DNA of 5,918 nucleotides from an uncultured Coriobacteriaceae bacterium (GTDB taxonomy: Bacteria; Actinomycetota; Coriobacteriia; Coriobacteriales; Eggerthellaceae), in contig UQDJ01000068.1 of NCBI GenBank assembly GCA_900539675.1, positions 1 to 5,918 of the forward strand. The letters are read 5' to 3'. Positions 1 through 5,918 of this stretch are shown piece after piece. Below the pieces are notes generated by a model that ran no database searches, was not told the DNA's origin, and worked only from the letters and a program-made list of their open reading frames with translations. A program made the position numbers and the translations under genes. Each line of letters begins with the position of its first letter. Positions within the stretch are counted from its first letter, which is position 1.

Positions 1-23
1 TCAGACGTGTGCTCTTCCGATCT
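1..23. other. Illumina TruSeq adapter remnant at contig end (not genomic)
   Basis: The first 23 bases match the 3' end of the Illumina TruSeq read-2 adapter, including the core GTGCTCTTCCGATCT. Read on the minus strand, aroC coding sequence runs directly into AGATCGGAAGAGC, the usual start of adapter read-through. The match is recalled from memory of the adapter, but over this length chance is not a reasonable explanation. The aroC frame stays open through the adapter for seven false codons (RSEEHTS), so an automatic translation would carry a chimeric C-terminus. These bases should be trimmed before annotation or comparison. Confidence 0.97.
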
Positions 24-629
24 GTCCATCATTTTTTCGGACGTTTCTTCATCAGGACAACGCACTTCACTCATTTCAATGGCGAGCGGTTCATAATAGG
101 GTGCCTGTGCCATAGGGTCTTCTTCAGGCATAACCACATCCCCAATAGAGGTGACATAAGAATGAATCTCAACACCTAAATCAGCCAAGAATTCACGGGC
201 AATACCCGCAGCTGCAACTCGCATCGTGGTCTCACGAGCGCTCGAACGCTCCAATACGTTGCGACAATCATCGAAATCATTTTTGAGAACACCGAGTAAA
301 TCGGCATGTCCTGGGCGAGGCGTTACTTCACGAACCAAATCATGCGGTGCATCGCCAAACACCGCCATGCGCTCAGTCCAATTCTTCCAGTCGCGATTTA
401 CAACCGTAAGGGTAATAGGAGAACCAAGGGTATACCCAAATCGAACACCCGATGTAATAGACACGGTGTCCTTTTCGATAGCCTGTCTACCACCGCGACC
501 ATAACCACTTTGACGTCGCGCCAGATCTGAATTGATATTCTTTTCAGAAATGCGAAGCCCTGCCGGAACGCCAGATACAATTGCCGTCAATGCGGGGCCG
601 TGGCTTTCGCCTGCTGTGATGTATTCCAT
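24..629 (-). CDS. aroC: Chorismate synthase, N-terminal 202 residues (3' end cut off by contig end)
   Basis: AroC converts 5-enolpyruvylshikimate-3-phosphate to chorismate, the last step of the shikimate pathway, and needs reduced FMN; it is cytosolic and tetrameric in known cases. The translation from ATG at 629 begins MEYITAGESHGPALTAIVSG. Family signatures follow in order: GESHG at residues 7-11 (His10), RRQSGYGRGGR at 38-48, RPGHAD at 105-110 (His108), and ERSSARET at 127-134. His10 and His108 correspond to the two conserved active-site histidines. The family is usually about 360-390 residues, so roughly half is present; the break is the adapter junction, not a mutation. The start is fixed by the conserved N-terminus directly preceding GESHG. 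The ribosome binding site is weak (GCGAG about 6 bases upstream). The gene lies 111 bases after the aroE-like gene, in the order known from other Actinomycetota. Confidence 0.97.
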
Positions 630-668
630 TGATTCTCGCTTTGATCGTGATATTAATAAACGGTACTG

Positions 669-677
669 ATTCTAACA
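669..677 (-). promoter_or_regulatory. Possible extended -10 promoter for aroC
   Basis: In the 111-base gap between the aroE-like gene and aroC, the minus strand reads TGTTAGAAT: a TGn extension directly before TAGAAT, one mismatch from the TATAAT consensus. It would start transcription about 33 bases before the aroC ATG. No good -35 box lies at 16-18 bases; the nearest resemblance, TTGATT, is only 12 bases upstream. No terminator-like hairpin is visible in the gap, so aroC may also be read through from the upstream genes. This is a pattern match by eye only. Confidence 0.28.
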
Positions 678-740
678 AATGGCAGAAATCAACACGGGAA
701 CTATTTCGCTTAAAGGAGCATCGCAATATAGTGGAAACAC

Positions 741-1580
741 TTAAGCGCCAGCTTGGCCGAAATCAATAAGAAGCTCGGCACATTCGCGACCCCAAGTTTG
801 CATGATAGTTTCATAGGGCAAAATATCGCATCCTGCCAATTCGGCGGAAGCCATAAGCTTTTTACTGCGATTCCAGGGATCACACACAATCTGAACAGGC
901 TTTAAAACGCTGGCCACTTCATCGGGTAGCAAGTGATCATCACTCATAAACGAAATGATGATATCCGCATCCGCTATGGTGCGAAGCGCCTTGAGTGAAC
1001 CGTACGTAAATGACGTGTGTTCGTAGGCACGCTTAGCTGAGAGATGGCCCGTGCGCGCCTGTTCGGTATCAAGAATGCTGTTACGCTTGCGTCCATATTC
1101 ATCAACAAAAGCGGTCAGGTTTTCGCATACCCTTTCACGATTAGTATCCAAAAGCGTAACGGTATCTACCCCTGCACGCGAACATTCATACGCCATATCC
1201 AACGCATTGCTGCGTGCGCCTAAAATAACCACATTCGATCCAAAGATCGGAATATAGTTTGCCTCTAAGGCATCAACACAGCTGCGTTGCGTCTGGGCAA
1301 GCGTTATCGTATTCGATCCACCGCGGTAGCGCACATCTGAACCTTCTGTGAGCTGACACGATGCCCCTTTTACATAGGCAGTCTCATAGAGCAACCCGCG
1401 AAACGAAGGTGCCACCACAAAAGCATGATCGGAGCCATCAAGCCACTTGAGCGCGTCTTCTTGTGTGGTACATTCTCGAATAGCCACATTCCATACCGCC
1501 GTTTTTTTCATGAAAGCCGCACGGAATTGCCGAGGGGCATCAACGACATCGGGTGTAGCTATGAATGAAAGGTTTCGCAT
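741..1580 (-). CDS. Divergent shikimate dehydrogenase-like (AroE-fold) protein
   Basis: This 279-residue protein has AroE's usual length and general layout. An N-terminal substrate-domain-like part is followed by a dinucleotide-binding-like segment at about 117-150 (NVVILGARSNA, then VTLLDTNRER). Next come ADADIIISFMSDD near 203-214 and a tail near 232-274 (CDPWN, then TIMQTWGRECAEL) resembling AroE's Y-N-P and Gln-Ala-Phe-Glu-Leu tail. The usual shikimate-site motifs are not recognisable: the N-terminal SxS is absent, the NVTxPxK region reads FVVAPSFRG (54-62, no Lys), and the NTDG region appears to be AQTQ (95-98, no Asp). The Rossmann glycine loop is also altered (GARSNA). The start at 1580 is supported by a strong GAGGGAG site 7 bases upstream; the gene overlaps the phosphatase gene by 22 bases. 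Its position before aroC matches aroE in Actinomycetota. Family membership is likely; standard dehydrogenase activity is doubtful, so no symbol is assigned. Confidence 0.7.
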   Translation of the reverse strand: MRNLSFIATPDVVDAPRQFRAAFMKKTAVWNVAIRECTTQEDALKWLDGSDHAFVVAPSFRGLLYETAYVKGASCQLTEGSDVRYRGGSNTITLAQTQRSCVDALEANYIPIFGSNVVILGARSNALDMAYECSRAGVDTVTLLDTNRERVCENLTAFVDEYGRKRNSILDTEQARTGHLSAKRAYEHTSFTYGSLKALRTIADADIIISFMSDDHLLPDEVASVLKPVQIVCDPWNRSKKLMASAELAGCDILPYETIMQTWGRECAELLIDFGQAGA

Positions 1581-2083
1581 GCGCTAGCTCCCTCTGGTTC
1601 TTTATCAGCAATGAAAATTCTCTCGAAATTGCGCAACAGTAACGTATGCTTCAAATCCACTTCCACCAGCGGACATACCAAATAGGCACGCATGCCAACC
1701 AGGTGAGCCCCTAGAATATCGGTGGTAAGTTGGTCACCAATCATCAGCGTATCGTGCCTTGATACCCTCAGTTTTTTACATGCCGCAATAAATCCCTGCG
1801 GGAGTGGCTTCATCGCCTTTGCCACAATGGGCAAATCGAGTTCTTCAGCTAGCTCAAACACAGAATCATGGAAATTGTTCGACAACATGCAGGCAGAAAC
1901 TCCAGCAGCCTTAAGTTTGCCAAGCCACAGCGTCACATCGCTCGGTACCAAATGGTCTGCACGAGAGCGCAGCGTGTTATCCACATCAAGCAATACCGCT
2001 AAAAACCCAGCATTGACAATATCCCGCTTGATGTCGATAGCGCTTACACGAGAAAAGTATCTATCGGGGCTGTACAGGGACAT
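1559..2083 (-). CDS. YqeG-family HAD phosphatase (HAD subfamily IIIA)
   Basis: This 174-residue protein shows the complete set of HAD phosphatase motifs: LLDVDNTL at 31-38 (nucleophile Asp33, acid/base Asp35), Ser68 in MLSNN, Lys92 in AMKP, and IGDQLTTD at 115-122 (Asp117, Asp122). Length, spacing and absence of a large cap domain fit the YqeG family. The yeast mitochondrial relative Gep4 removes the phosphate from phosphatidylglycerophosphate, so a role in phosphatidylglycerol synthesis is possible, but the substrate here cannot be read from sequence. There is no signal peptide or membrane segment, so it is cytosolic or peripheral. The gene starts 12 bases after mltG; AAGG and TAGG upstream of ATG 2083 can serve as its ribosome binding site, partly overlapping the mltG stop. 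Its 3' end overlaps the aroE-like gene by 22 bases, suggesting translational coupling. In Bacillus subtilis yqeG also lies close to the shikimate dehydrogenase gene, so the association recurs. Confidence 0.88.
   Translation of the reverse strand: MSLYSPDRYFSRVSAIDIKRDIVNAGFLAVLLDVDNTLRSRADHLVPSDVTLWLGKLKAAGVSACMLSNNFHDSVFELAEELDLPIVAKAMKPLPQGFIAACKKLRVSRHDTLMIGDQLTTDILGAHLVGMRAYLVCPLVEVDLKHTLLLRNFERIFIADKEPEGASACETFHS
1588..1594 (-). promoter_or_regulatory. Ribosome binding site of the aroE-like gene, inside the upstream gene
   Basis: The minus strand has GAGGGAG ending 7 bases before the ATG at 1580. It lies within the last codons of the HAD phosphatase gene. This strong site decides the start and shows that the 22-base overlap is a real arrangement rather than an over-long start call. 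Confidence 0.75.
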
Positions 2084-2095
2084 GCACGACCTACC

Positions 2096-3259
2096 TTACT
2101 GATGATTTGCAATAGTTTGTTGATGCTCATCGTAGGTCTTATCGAAGTAATAATCTACGCCGCCCTGATCATTCGGCCAAAATGAGAAGAAATAGTAATC
2201 TTGAAAATTCGCCTCGGGAGAACATACCGCCTGCAAGGCATCTAGGCTGGGGCTACAGATGGGCGTTGGTGGTAAACCCTTGCGAACACGGGTGTTGTAT
2301 GGGCTATCTGTTGTCCAGTCGTACGAATCCAAGGTATCCCCCACCTCATAAACCGTGGTGGCATCACTGCCTAAGGTGCCATACGAGGGATCACCCTGGT
2401 TTGCCAAGCGGTTATAGAACACCGCGGCTACTTTTGTGTCCGTATCGTGCGTTGCCTCCTTTTCAACAATGGAGGCAAGAATAAGCGTTTCATAGTGATT
2501 TAAGCCCTGAGTTTGAGGGTAAGAATAATCTAGAGTGGCGATTTCGGCTTTATATTGGTCAAGCATCTGACGCACAACGTCTTCCGCCTTGGCGTTAATC
2601 AACAACTCATAGGTTTTTGGAAACAGAAAACCCTCAAGAGAACCGGTCATTGATTCCTCTAAGAAAGGATAATCGGCCAGATAGGGATCAGTCGATGAAG
2701 TAGCACGCTTGAAATCTTCTGCAGTAATGGAACCGTTATAGGCGGTTTGTACCATATCGGCAATTGCGGCAAGCGTTGCGGCTTCAGGCACCGTAAGACC
2801 AGAAGCTGTAGATGAAGGGCCTTGGACCAAAGCATCCACTAATTCATCAGCACTCATACCACCGGAAAAGACGTAGACACCTGTTTTGATAGAAGAAGCC
2901 GCGCCTTTCGAGCGAACCGCCGATTCGAAATCTCTGGTAGTGGCTATCAGCCCGGCATCGTAAAGAAGTTGAGAAACGGAGGAAACCGTAGCTCCCTCCG
3001 TTACTTCAACGGTAGTTTGTTGCCCATCCGCAAGCATGTTATCGTTGGTTTGAGAACAGCTTGTTCCAACAAAAATGCAGATCGCTGCGATAACAACAAT
3101 GGCTGCCACCACAAGGGCGACAATCAAAGGCGCACGAGATTTCTTTGGACGAATAGCCGACGTATCATACGTTCTAAACTCTCGTTCACCCCTGGCATGT
3201 GCCGCGCGAGCTGCATGTGTTGAACGCCTCGAATAGGTAACCTTACGACGAGGGGTCAT
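2096..3259 (-). CDS. mltG: Endolytic murein transglycosylase MltG (YceG-like)
   Basis: MltG cuts nascent peptidoglycan glycan strands inside the chain and is thought to set strand length by acting next to the elongating synthases at the membrane. The 387-residue product has a basic cytoplasmic N-terminus (1-43, about a dozen Arg/Lys), one membrane segment at about 44-64, a LysM-like part at about 82-147, then the catalytic YceG domain. Visible hallmarks are LEGFLFPKTY at 208-217, LASIVEKEA at 261-269 with the catalytic glutamate as Glu266, FYNRL at 281-285, SDATTVYEVG at 298-307, and SPYNTR with GLPPTPI at 319-334. Length and domain order are normal, and no key residue is missing. ATG 3259 is preceded by AAGGAAG 5 bases upstream. 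The gene follows ruvX by 15 bases and precedes the phosphatase gene by 12, so it is probably co-transcribed with both. The ruvX-mltG pair is common in Actinomycetota. Confidence 0.95.
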   Translation of the reverse strand: MTPRRKVTYSRRSTHAARAAHARGEREFRTYDTSAIRPKKSRAPLIVALVVAAIVVIAAICIFVGTSCSQTNDNMLADGQQTTVEVTEGATVSSVSQLLYDAGLIATTRDFESAVRSKGAASSIKTGVYVFSGGMSADELVDALVQGPSSTASGLTVPEAATLAAIADMVQTAYNGSITAEDFKRATSSTDPYLADYPFLEESMTGSLEGFLFPKTYELLINAKAEDVVRQMLDQYKAEIATLDYSYPQTQGLNHYETLILASIVEKEATHDTDTKVAAVFYNRLANQGDPSYGTLGSDATTVYEVGDTLDSYDWTTDSPYNTRVRKGLPPTPICSPSLDALQAVCSPEANFQDYYFFSFWPNDQGGVDYYFDKTYDEHQQTIANHQ

Positions 3260-3274
3260 CCCTTCTTCCTTTCC

Positions 3275-3694
3275 TCACTTCTGAGAAATTCGAGCGTCTA
3301 ACCATGACTGCAAAAAAATTGACGCAGCTATCATATCTACTTTACCGCGCATATCACGTTCAGATAACCCTCTTTCACGTAAAACGCGCTTGGCTTCAGC
3401 TGAACTCAAACGCTCGTCAGAAAAATCTACCGGCAACTGCAAGTTTTTCCCCACAAGAAGAGCAATTTCTTTACAGCGCTGGGCTTGCGCTCCCGCTTCA
3501 CCGGTCAATGAGAGCGGCAGACCAGAAACGAGCATCTCAGGCTCCCAATCCTGGCAAACCCTGCGAAACGACGCCGCATTGGCCTTCACTTCATTGGTTG
3601 GCAACACGCACACCGGCGATGCCACACGCTCATCGGGATCGCTGATAGCAATGCCGCAGCGCACTTCTCCAATATCTAAGGCCATGATTCTCAT
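3275..3694 (-). CDS. ruvX: RuvX/YqgF-family putative pre-16S rRNA nuclease
   Basis: YqgF has an RNase H-like fold and is linked in E. coli to maturation of the 5' end of 16S rRNA; an older annotation is Holliday junction resolvase homologue. The 139-residue product is full length for the family. It shows MALDIGEVRCGIAISD at 4-19 (Asp7), VSGLPLSLTGEAG at 56-68, DERLSSAEA at 93-101, and KVDMIAASIFLQSWLD at 118-133 (Asp120). The acidic residues Asp7, Glu94 and Asp120 are the likely metal-binding set. ATG 3694 is chosen because AGAGGA lies 8 bases upstream; an in-frame ATG three codons later has no better site. This is the first gene of a run of closely spaced genes after the alaS terminator, with a candidate promoter directly upstream. 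Confidence 0.94.
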   Translation of the reverse strand: MRIMALDIGEVRCGIAISDPDERVASPVCVLPTNEVKANAASFRRVCQDWEPEMLVSGLPLSLTGEAGAQAQRCKEIALLVGKNLQLPVDFSDERLSSAEAKRVLRERGLSERDMRGKVDMIAASIFLQSWLDARISQK

Positions 3695-3723
3695 AACGCA
3701 TTTCCTCTTCTTTCCAAAGATAG

Positions 3724-3732
3724 GTTATAACA
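3724..3732 (-). promoter_or_regulatory. Candidate extended -10 promoter for the ruvX-mltG-HAD-aroE-like operon
   Basis: The minus strand reads TGTTATAAC: a TGn extension directly followed by TATAAC, one mismatch from TATAAT. It lies just after the T-tract of the alaS terminator and about 30 bases before the ruvX ATG, leaving a short leader that contains the AGAGGA ribosome binding site. There is no recognisable -35 box at the standard distance, where the terminator stem lies, so the extended -10 would have to carry recognition. The location between a terminator and a new gene run makes it more credible than the sequence alone. Confidence 0.42.
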
Positions 3733-3739
3733 CGTGCCT

Positions 3740-3774
3740 AATAAAACGGATCGTCCCAATTAAAGGACGATCCG
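3740..3774 (-). terminator. Rho-independent terminator after alaS
   Basis: On the minus strand a perfect 10-bp stem, CGGATCGTCC pairing with GGACGATCCG, encloses an 8-base loop (TTTAATTG) and is followed at once by TTTTATT. The stem occupies 3747-3756 and 3765-3774; the T-tract is 3740-3746. It lies 89 bases after the alaS stop. On the plus strand the stem is not followed directly by a T-run, so it should act only for alaS transcription. It separates alaS from the ruvX operon. Confidence 0.9.
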
Positions 3775-3863
3775 CATACGTTAGTTTTAAATCGGCGAAT
3801 GCCAACTACCGCCCCGCCGCAAACCCCACTGCAAGCGTTTGTGGGCTTACGTGCGCGGTGGTA
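3775..3863 (-). other. 3' untranslated region of alaS with weak hairpin potential
   Basis: These 89 bases lie between the alaS stop and the terminator stem. On the minus strand CCACAAAC (3837-3844) can pair with GTTTGCGG (3817-3824) across a 12-base loop, with one mismatch; an alternative CCCAC/GTGGG pairing uses some of the same bases. No T-run follows, so this is not a second intrinsic terminator. No convincing gene or RNA family is visible here. Confidence 0.35.
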
Positions 3864-5918
3864 CTAGAGCAAAATTTCGCGAGCTTTTTCCAGCGCAGCT
3901 TCAATGCCAGAAGCATCCTTACCGCCAGCCTGAGCCATAGTGGGCTTACCGCCACCACCGCCCTTAACGCACGGTGCGATTTCTTTGATGATAGCACCCG
4001 CATTAAAGCCAGCAGCTACCGCTTCATCTGTGCCAGCAGCCATAAGCATGGGCTTGCCACCCTTCTGAGCAGCAATCACAGCGGCGCCTGGTTTATCCAT
4101 ATGAGAGCGAATCATATCCCACAAGTTACGCATCTGACCACCGTCTGTTTCGCTGGAAAGCGCAGCAATCACTACCGGATAACCCGCTTTGGCCATAACT
4201 GCAGCATCCAGAAGGGCCGTTGCGCCATCATCGGAAGCAGCAGCCTGAGCAGCCTTCACTTCCTGCTGAAGCTCCTTGGTGGTTTTCAGGTTAGAAGCAG
4301 TGCGATCGGCCACCTCAAACAGAGAAGCCTTCAATTCGGAGGCAGTGTTTTTGAGCTCTGCTTCGATGCGATTCACATAATCCAAAGCCGCATAGCTGGT
4401 TAGTGCCTCCACGCGACGAACATTAGCACCCACACTGGATTCGGAGGTAATCTTCAAAAAACCAATTTCAGCGGTGTTGGCAACATGACAGCCGCCGCAC
4501 AGTTCGCGAGAAAATTCGCCGGCCTCAACAACGCGAACGTTTTCGCCATATTTTTCTCCGAACAAAGCGGTAACACCCGCTTCGCGAGCCTTTTCAAGAG
4601 AGGTCTCATAAATAGTGGTAGGAACAGCTTTCATAATGAAGTTGTTCGCCGTCTTTTCAACTTCAGCAATCTGTTCAGGCGTCATTGCCTCGAAGTGGGT
4701 AAAGTCAAAACGCAAACGGTCGGGACCCACGTAAGAGCCAGCCTGCTTTACGTGATCTCCCAAAACTTCACGCAGAGCTGCATGCAGAATATGCGTTGCC
4801 GTATGATTGCGGGCAATACGAGCACGACGATCGCTATCGACAAGAGCGGTGATTACATCCCACACCGAAAGAACACCCTCAACGATGTCTACGGTATGCA
4901 CCACCAAACCAGCTTCGGGCGCCTGTGTATCGGTAACGGTTGCAGTAAAGCCACTGCCAGAAACAAACTTACCGGTATCGCCTACTTCGCCGCCCATTTC
5001 AGCATAGAAGGGGGTGTGGTCTAAAACCACTTCACCAGTAGTGCCGCTGGCCAGTTGCGAAACACGCTTACCGTCCTGAATAAGGGCAACCACTTTGCAT
5101 TCATCAACCAGCTTGTCATAACCGCTAAAGGCAGTTACCCCGACTTCCTTGAGCAAATCAGCATAGATACCACCGAACGTGCTCCATGCAGCTTCGGCAT
5201 CCTTAGCATTTGCAGCACGAGCACGATCGCGCTGTTTATCCATGCAAACACCAAATTCCTGTTCGTTTACGGTATAACCGCGCTCTTCGCAAATTTCCTT
5301 GGTGATTTCTATCGGAAAGCCATAGGTATCGTGCAAAACAAAGGCTGTTTCGCCTGAAAGTTCCTTACCGGAGAGGTTTTGCAATGCTTCATCCAAGTAA
5401 GCCTGACCCTGACGCAGCGTTGCACCAAAGCGCTCCTCCTCGGATAAAATAACGCGCTTGATCAGCTCTTCGTTTTCAACAATTTCGGGATATACCTGTC
5501 CCATCAGCTCGATAATCTTATCGACGAAATGCGAAAGAAAAGCACCCTGAATACCGATTGAATGGCCCTTCATAACCGCACGACGCAGTAAGCGGCGCAG
5601 TACATAACCACGACCTTCGTTGGAGGGCAAAATGCCATCAGCAATCATAAACGTAATAGCACGGCTATGATCAGCCATGATACGCAGAGCCAAATCGTCG
5701 GCTGCATTGATCTTATACGTCTTGCCGGAAAGCTGTTCACCAATTGCAACCAGTCCGCGCAACACATCAGTATCGTAGTTGTTATCTACGCCCTGCATGA
5801 TGGCAGCCATGCGCTCTAAGCCCATGCCAGTATCGATGTTCTTCGTCTTGAGGGGTGCCAGCGTACCATCTTCTTGACCGTCAAACTGCGTAAATACCAA
5901 GTTCCAGTATTCCAAGAA
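3864..5918 (-). CDS. alaS: Alanyl-tRNA synthetase, C-terminal 684 residues (5' end outside window)
   Basis: AlaRS attaches alanine to tRNA-Ala and hydrolyses mischarged Ser- or Gly-tRNA-Ala. The frame is open to the window edge and begins FLEYWNLVFTQFD, an internal segment of the class II catalytic core. The first roughly 190-200 codons, with motifs 1 and 2, are therefore missing; the family is about 870-880 residues. Numbering from the first Phe: motif 3 GMGLERMA is at 31-38, the editing-site zinc ligands HTATH at 372-376 and CGGCH at 474-478, a coiled-coil-like linker (Leu/Lys/Glu-rich) at about 512-560, and the C-Ala glycine-rich GGGGGKPTMAQAGG at about 653-666. The natural stop is TAG at 3864-3866, after EKAREILL. 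The TTG at 5915 is an internal leucine codon, not a start. The gene ends its own transcript at the hairpin 89 bases downstream. Any leader regulation such as a T-box would lie outside this window. Confidence 0.98.
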   Translation of the reverse strand, partial: FLEYWNLVFTQFDGQEDGTLAPLKTKNIDTGMGLERMAAIMQGVDNNYDTDVLRGLVAIGEQLSGKTYKINAADDLALRIMADHSRAITFMIADGILPSNEGRGYVLRRLLRRAVMKGHSIGIQGAFLSHFVDKIIELMGQVYPEIVENEELIKRVILSEEERFGATLRQGQAYLDEALQNLSGKELSGETAFVLHDTYGFPIEITKEICEERGYTVNEQEFGVCMDKQRDRARAANAKDAEAAWSTFGGIYADLLKEVGVTAFSGYDKLVDECKVVALIQDGKRVSQLASGTTGEVVLDHTPFYAEMGGEVGDTGKFVSGSGFTATVTDTQAPEAGLVVHTVDIVEGVLSVWDVITALVDSDRRARIARNHTATHILHAALREVLGDHVKQAGSYVGPDRLRFDFTHFEAMTPEQIAEVEKTANNFIMKAVPTTIYETSLEKAREAGVTALFGEKYGENVRVVEAGEFSRELCGGCHVANTAEIGFLKITSESSVGANVRRVEALTSYAALDYVNRIEAELKNTASELKASLFEVADRTASNLKTTKELQQEVKAAQAAASDDGATALLDAAVMAKAGYPVVIAALSSETDGGQMRNLWDMIRSHMDKPGAAVIAAQKGGKPMLMAAGTDEAVAAGFNAGAIIKEIAPCVKGGGGGKPTMAQAGGKDASGIEAALEKAREILL

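Noticed and set aside
544..726. Minus-strand 60-codon open frame spanning the aroC start and its upstream gap
   Set aside because: It overlaps the conserved aroC N-terminus in another frame, and the peptide resembles nothing recognisable. The true gene in this place is aroC.
630..740. Leader attenuator, riboswitch or terminator upstream of aroC
   Set aside because: No stable hairpin followed by a T-run and no recognisable riboswitch core was found in these 111 bases; only a weak promoter candidate remains.
3047..3070. Possible lipobox in MltG (cysteine near residue 68 after the membrane segment)
   Set aside because: The residues before the Cys are V-G-T-S, which lack the Leu/Val/Ile expected at -3, and the basic N-terminal tail of over 40 residues is too long for a lipoprotein signal. 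MltG is normally anchored by a membrane helix.
3390..4403. Long plus-strand open frame of 337 codons across ruvX, the gap and alaS
   Set aside because: It lies antisense to two well-supported genes and crosses the alaS terminator. Its translation shows no recognisable domain and has the Ser/Arg-rich look of a shadow frame.
4485..5024. Plus-strand open frame of 179 codons inside alaS
   Set aside because: It is antisense to the AlaRS editing domain, which is intact in the minus frame. No family features are visible.
5913..5915. TTG as a start codon for a 683-residue alaS product
   Set aside because: The frame stays open to the window edge and the codon encodes the Leu of the conserved internal AlaRS segment FLEYWNLVF. 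The gene simply begins outside the window.
1..5918. Mobile element, CRISPR array, tRNA/rRNA or defence system
   Set aside because: Nearly all bases are accounted for by housekeeping genes. The only clear inverted repeat is the alaS terminator, and I saw no direct repeats, transposase motifs or RNA gene signatures.

Overview
The window is an Illumina-assembled contig fragment carrying six protein genes, all on the minus strand. In transcription order they are alaS (5' part missing), ruvX/yqgF, mltG, a YqeG-family HAD phosphatase gene, a divergent aroE-like gene, and aroC (3' part missing). The order alaS - ruvX - mltG - aroE - aroC is characteristic of Actinomycetota; Mycobacterium has the same basic series. 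The moderate base composition (roughly half G+C by eye) and the yqeG-type gene inside the series suggest a lower-GC member such as the class Coriobacteriia. That placement is an inference, not a demonstrated result.

Layout. Bases 1-23 are not genomic: they match the end of the Illumina TruSeq read-2 adapter. Bases 24-629 hold the N-terminal 202 codons of chorismate synthase, a gene that is easy to miss because it runs off the contig into the adapter. Bases 630-740 are a 111-base gap with a possible extended -10 promoter for aroC. Bases 741-3694 hold four tightly packed genes (aroE-like, HAD phosphatase, mltG, ruvX), separated by 12-15 bases or overlapping by 22, so they probably form one transcript. 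Bases 3695-3863 separate ruvX from alaS. This gap contains a clear Rho-independent terminator for alaS (perfect 10-bp stem plus T-tract) and, just after it, a candidate promoter for the ruvX operon. Bases 3864-5918 hold the last 684 codons of alanyl-tRNA synthetase.

Functionally this is housekeeping DNA: translation (AlaRS), 16S pre-rRNA processing (RuvX/YqgF), peptidoglycan chain termination (MltG), a small phosphatase possibly tied to phospholipid synthesis, and the shikimate pathway (AroE-like, AroC). I found no mobile element, CRISPR array, RNA gene or defence system, and no evidence of a previously undescribed system. The two points most worth checking are the adapter sequence joined to aroC and the aroE-like protein. 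The latter sits in the aroE position but appears to lack the shikimate-binding and catalytic residues of a standard shikimate dehydrogenase.
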